From assembly GCF_902362185.1 (NCBI RefSeq), contig NC_044507.1:8519811-8583810 (forward strand): a DNA stretch of 64,000 nt, in the 5' to 3' direction. This document shows, one piece after another, positions 63,911 through 64,000 of the stretch. Within the stretch, counting starts at the first letter, position 1. Every line of letters starts with the position of its first letter. The translations under genes and the position numbers were made by a program. Source of the DNA: Chanos chanos. Lineage: Eukaryota > Chordata > Actinopteri > Gonorynchiformes > Chanidae. The notes beneath the pieces are model-generated. The model saw only the letters and a list, made by a program, of their open reading frames with translations. It ran no database searches and was not told the DNA's origin.

Positions 63911-64000
63911 ATTGGTGCACCATTGAATTGATTTATAAAGATGTAATGTGCATGTGTGACATGCTTTGACTAGTCTGGAGAAGAGGAGTCTACAGTTTCT

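Overview
The window looks like ordinary chromosomal DNA of a teleost fish. It holds vertebrate spliced genes with GT-AG introns, low overall GC, many CA/AT microsatellites, and fossils of fish-type transposons (Tc1-like, hAT MITEs, a LINE 3' end with an ATGA-type tail). The gene set (hras, rassf7, syt8, tnni2) matches genes of human 11p15.5. No prokaryotic, plasmid, CRISPR or retroviral features were seen.

Layout. (1) 1-2,530, minus strand: 5' part of hras, with the first coding exon (codons 1-37), its introns and a probable non-coding exon 1. (2) 2,531-13,930: about 11 kb of intergenic DNA with simple repeats. (3) 13,939-18,813, plus strand: complete rassf7 in four coding exons (449 aa), two overlapping uORFs, and a decayed Tc1 transposon filling much of its third intron. 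(4) 21,343-23,106, minus strand: six-exon gene of the cytosolic 5'-nucleotidase I (NT5C1) family, 275 aa, with catalytic positions substituted. (5) 26,786-29,857, plus strand: syt8-like synaptotagmin in eight coding exons (415 aa). (6) 33,551-36,772, plus strand: four-exon gene (405 aa) ending in a dual-specificity-phosphatase fold whose active site lacks the essential arginine. (7) 42,300-63,100, plus strand: tandem array of fast skeletal troponin I (tnni2) genes. Three are complete (178, 178 and 175 aa). The promoter and first exon of a fourth lie at the right edge, where two inverted-repeat transposon fossils have also landed.

The genes are separate transcription units, not an operon. The tnni2 copies share one promoter architecture: a MEF2 site, then 85-92 bp later a CCATAAAGAGAA box, then 45-46 bp later a TATA-like element, then a short non-coding exon ending in GTGAG. 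This suggests muscle regulation duplicated with each gene. Two of the less familiar genes (NT5C1-like and DUSP-like) both look like pseudoenzymes, which is the most unexpected biology in the window.

Gene models were built by hand from reading frame, splice sites and recalled family sequences. Exon junctions keep frame throughout, but no alignment or search was run.
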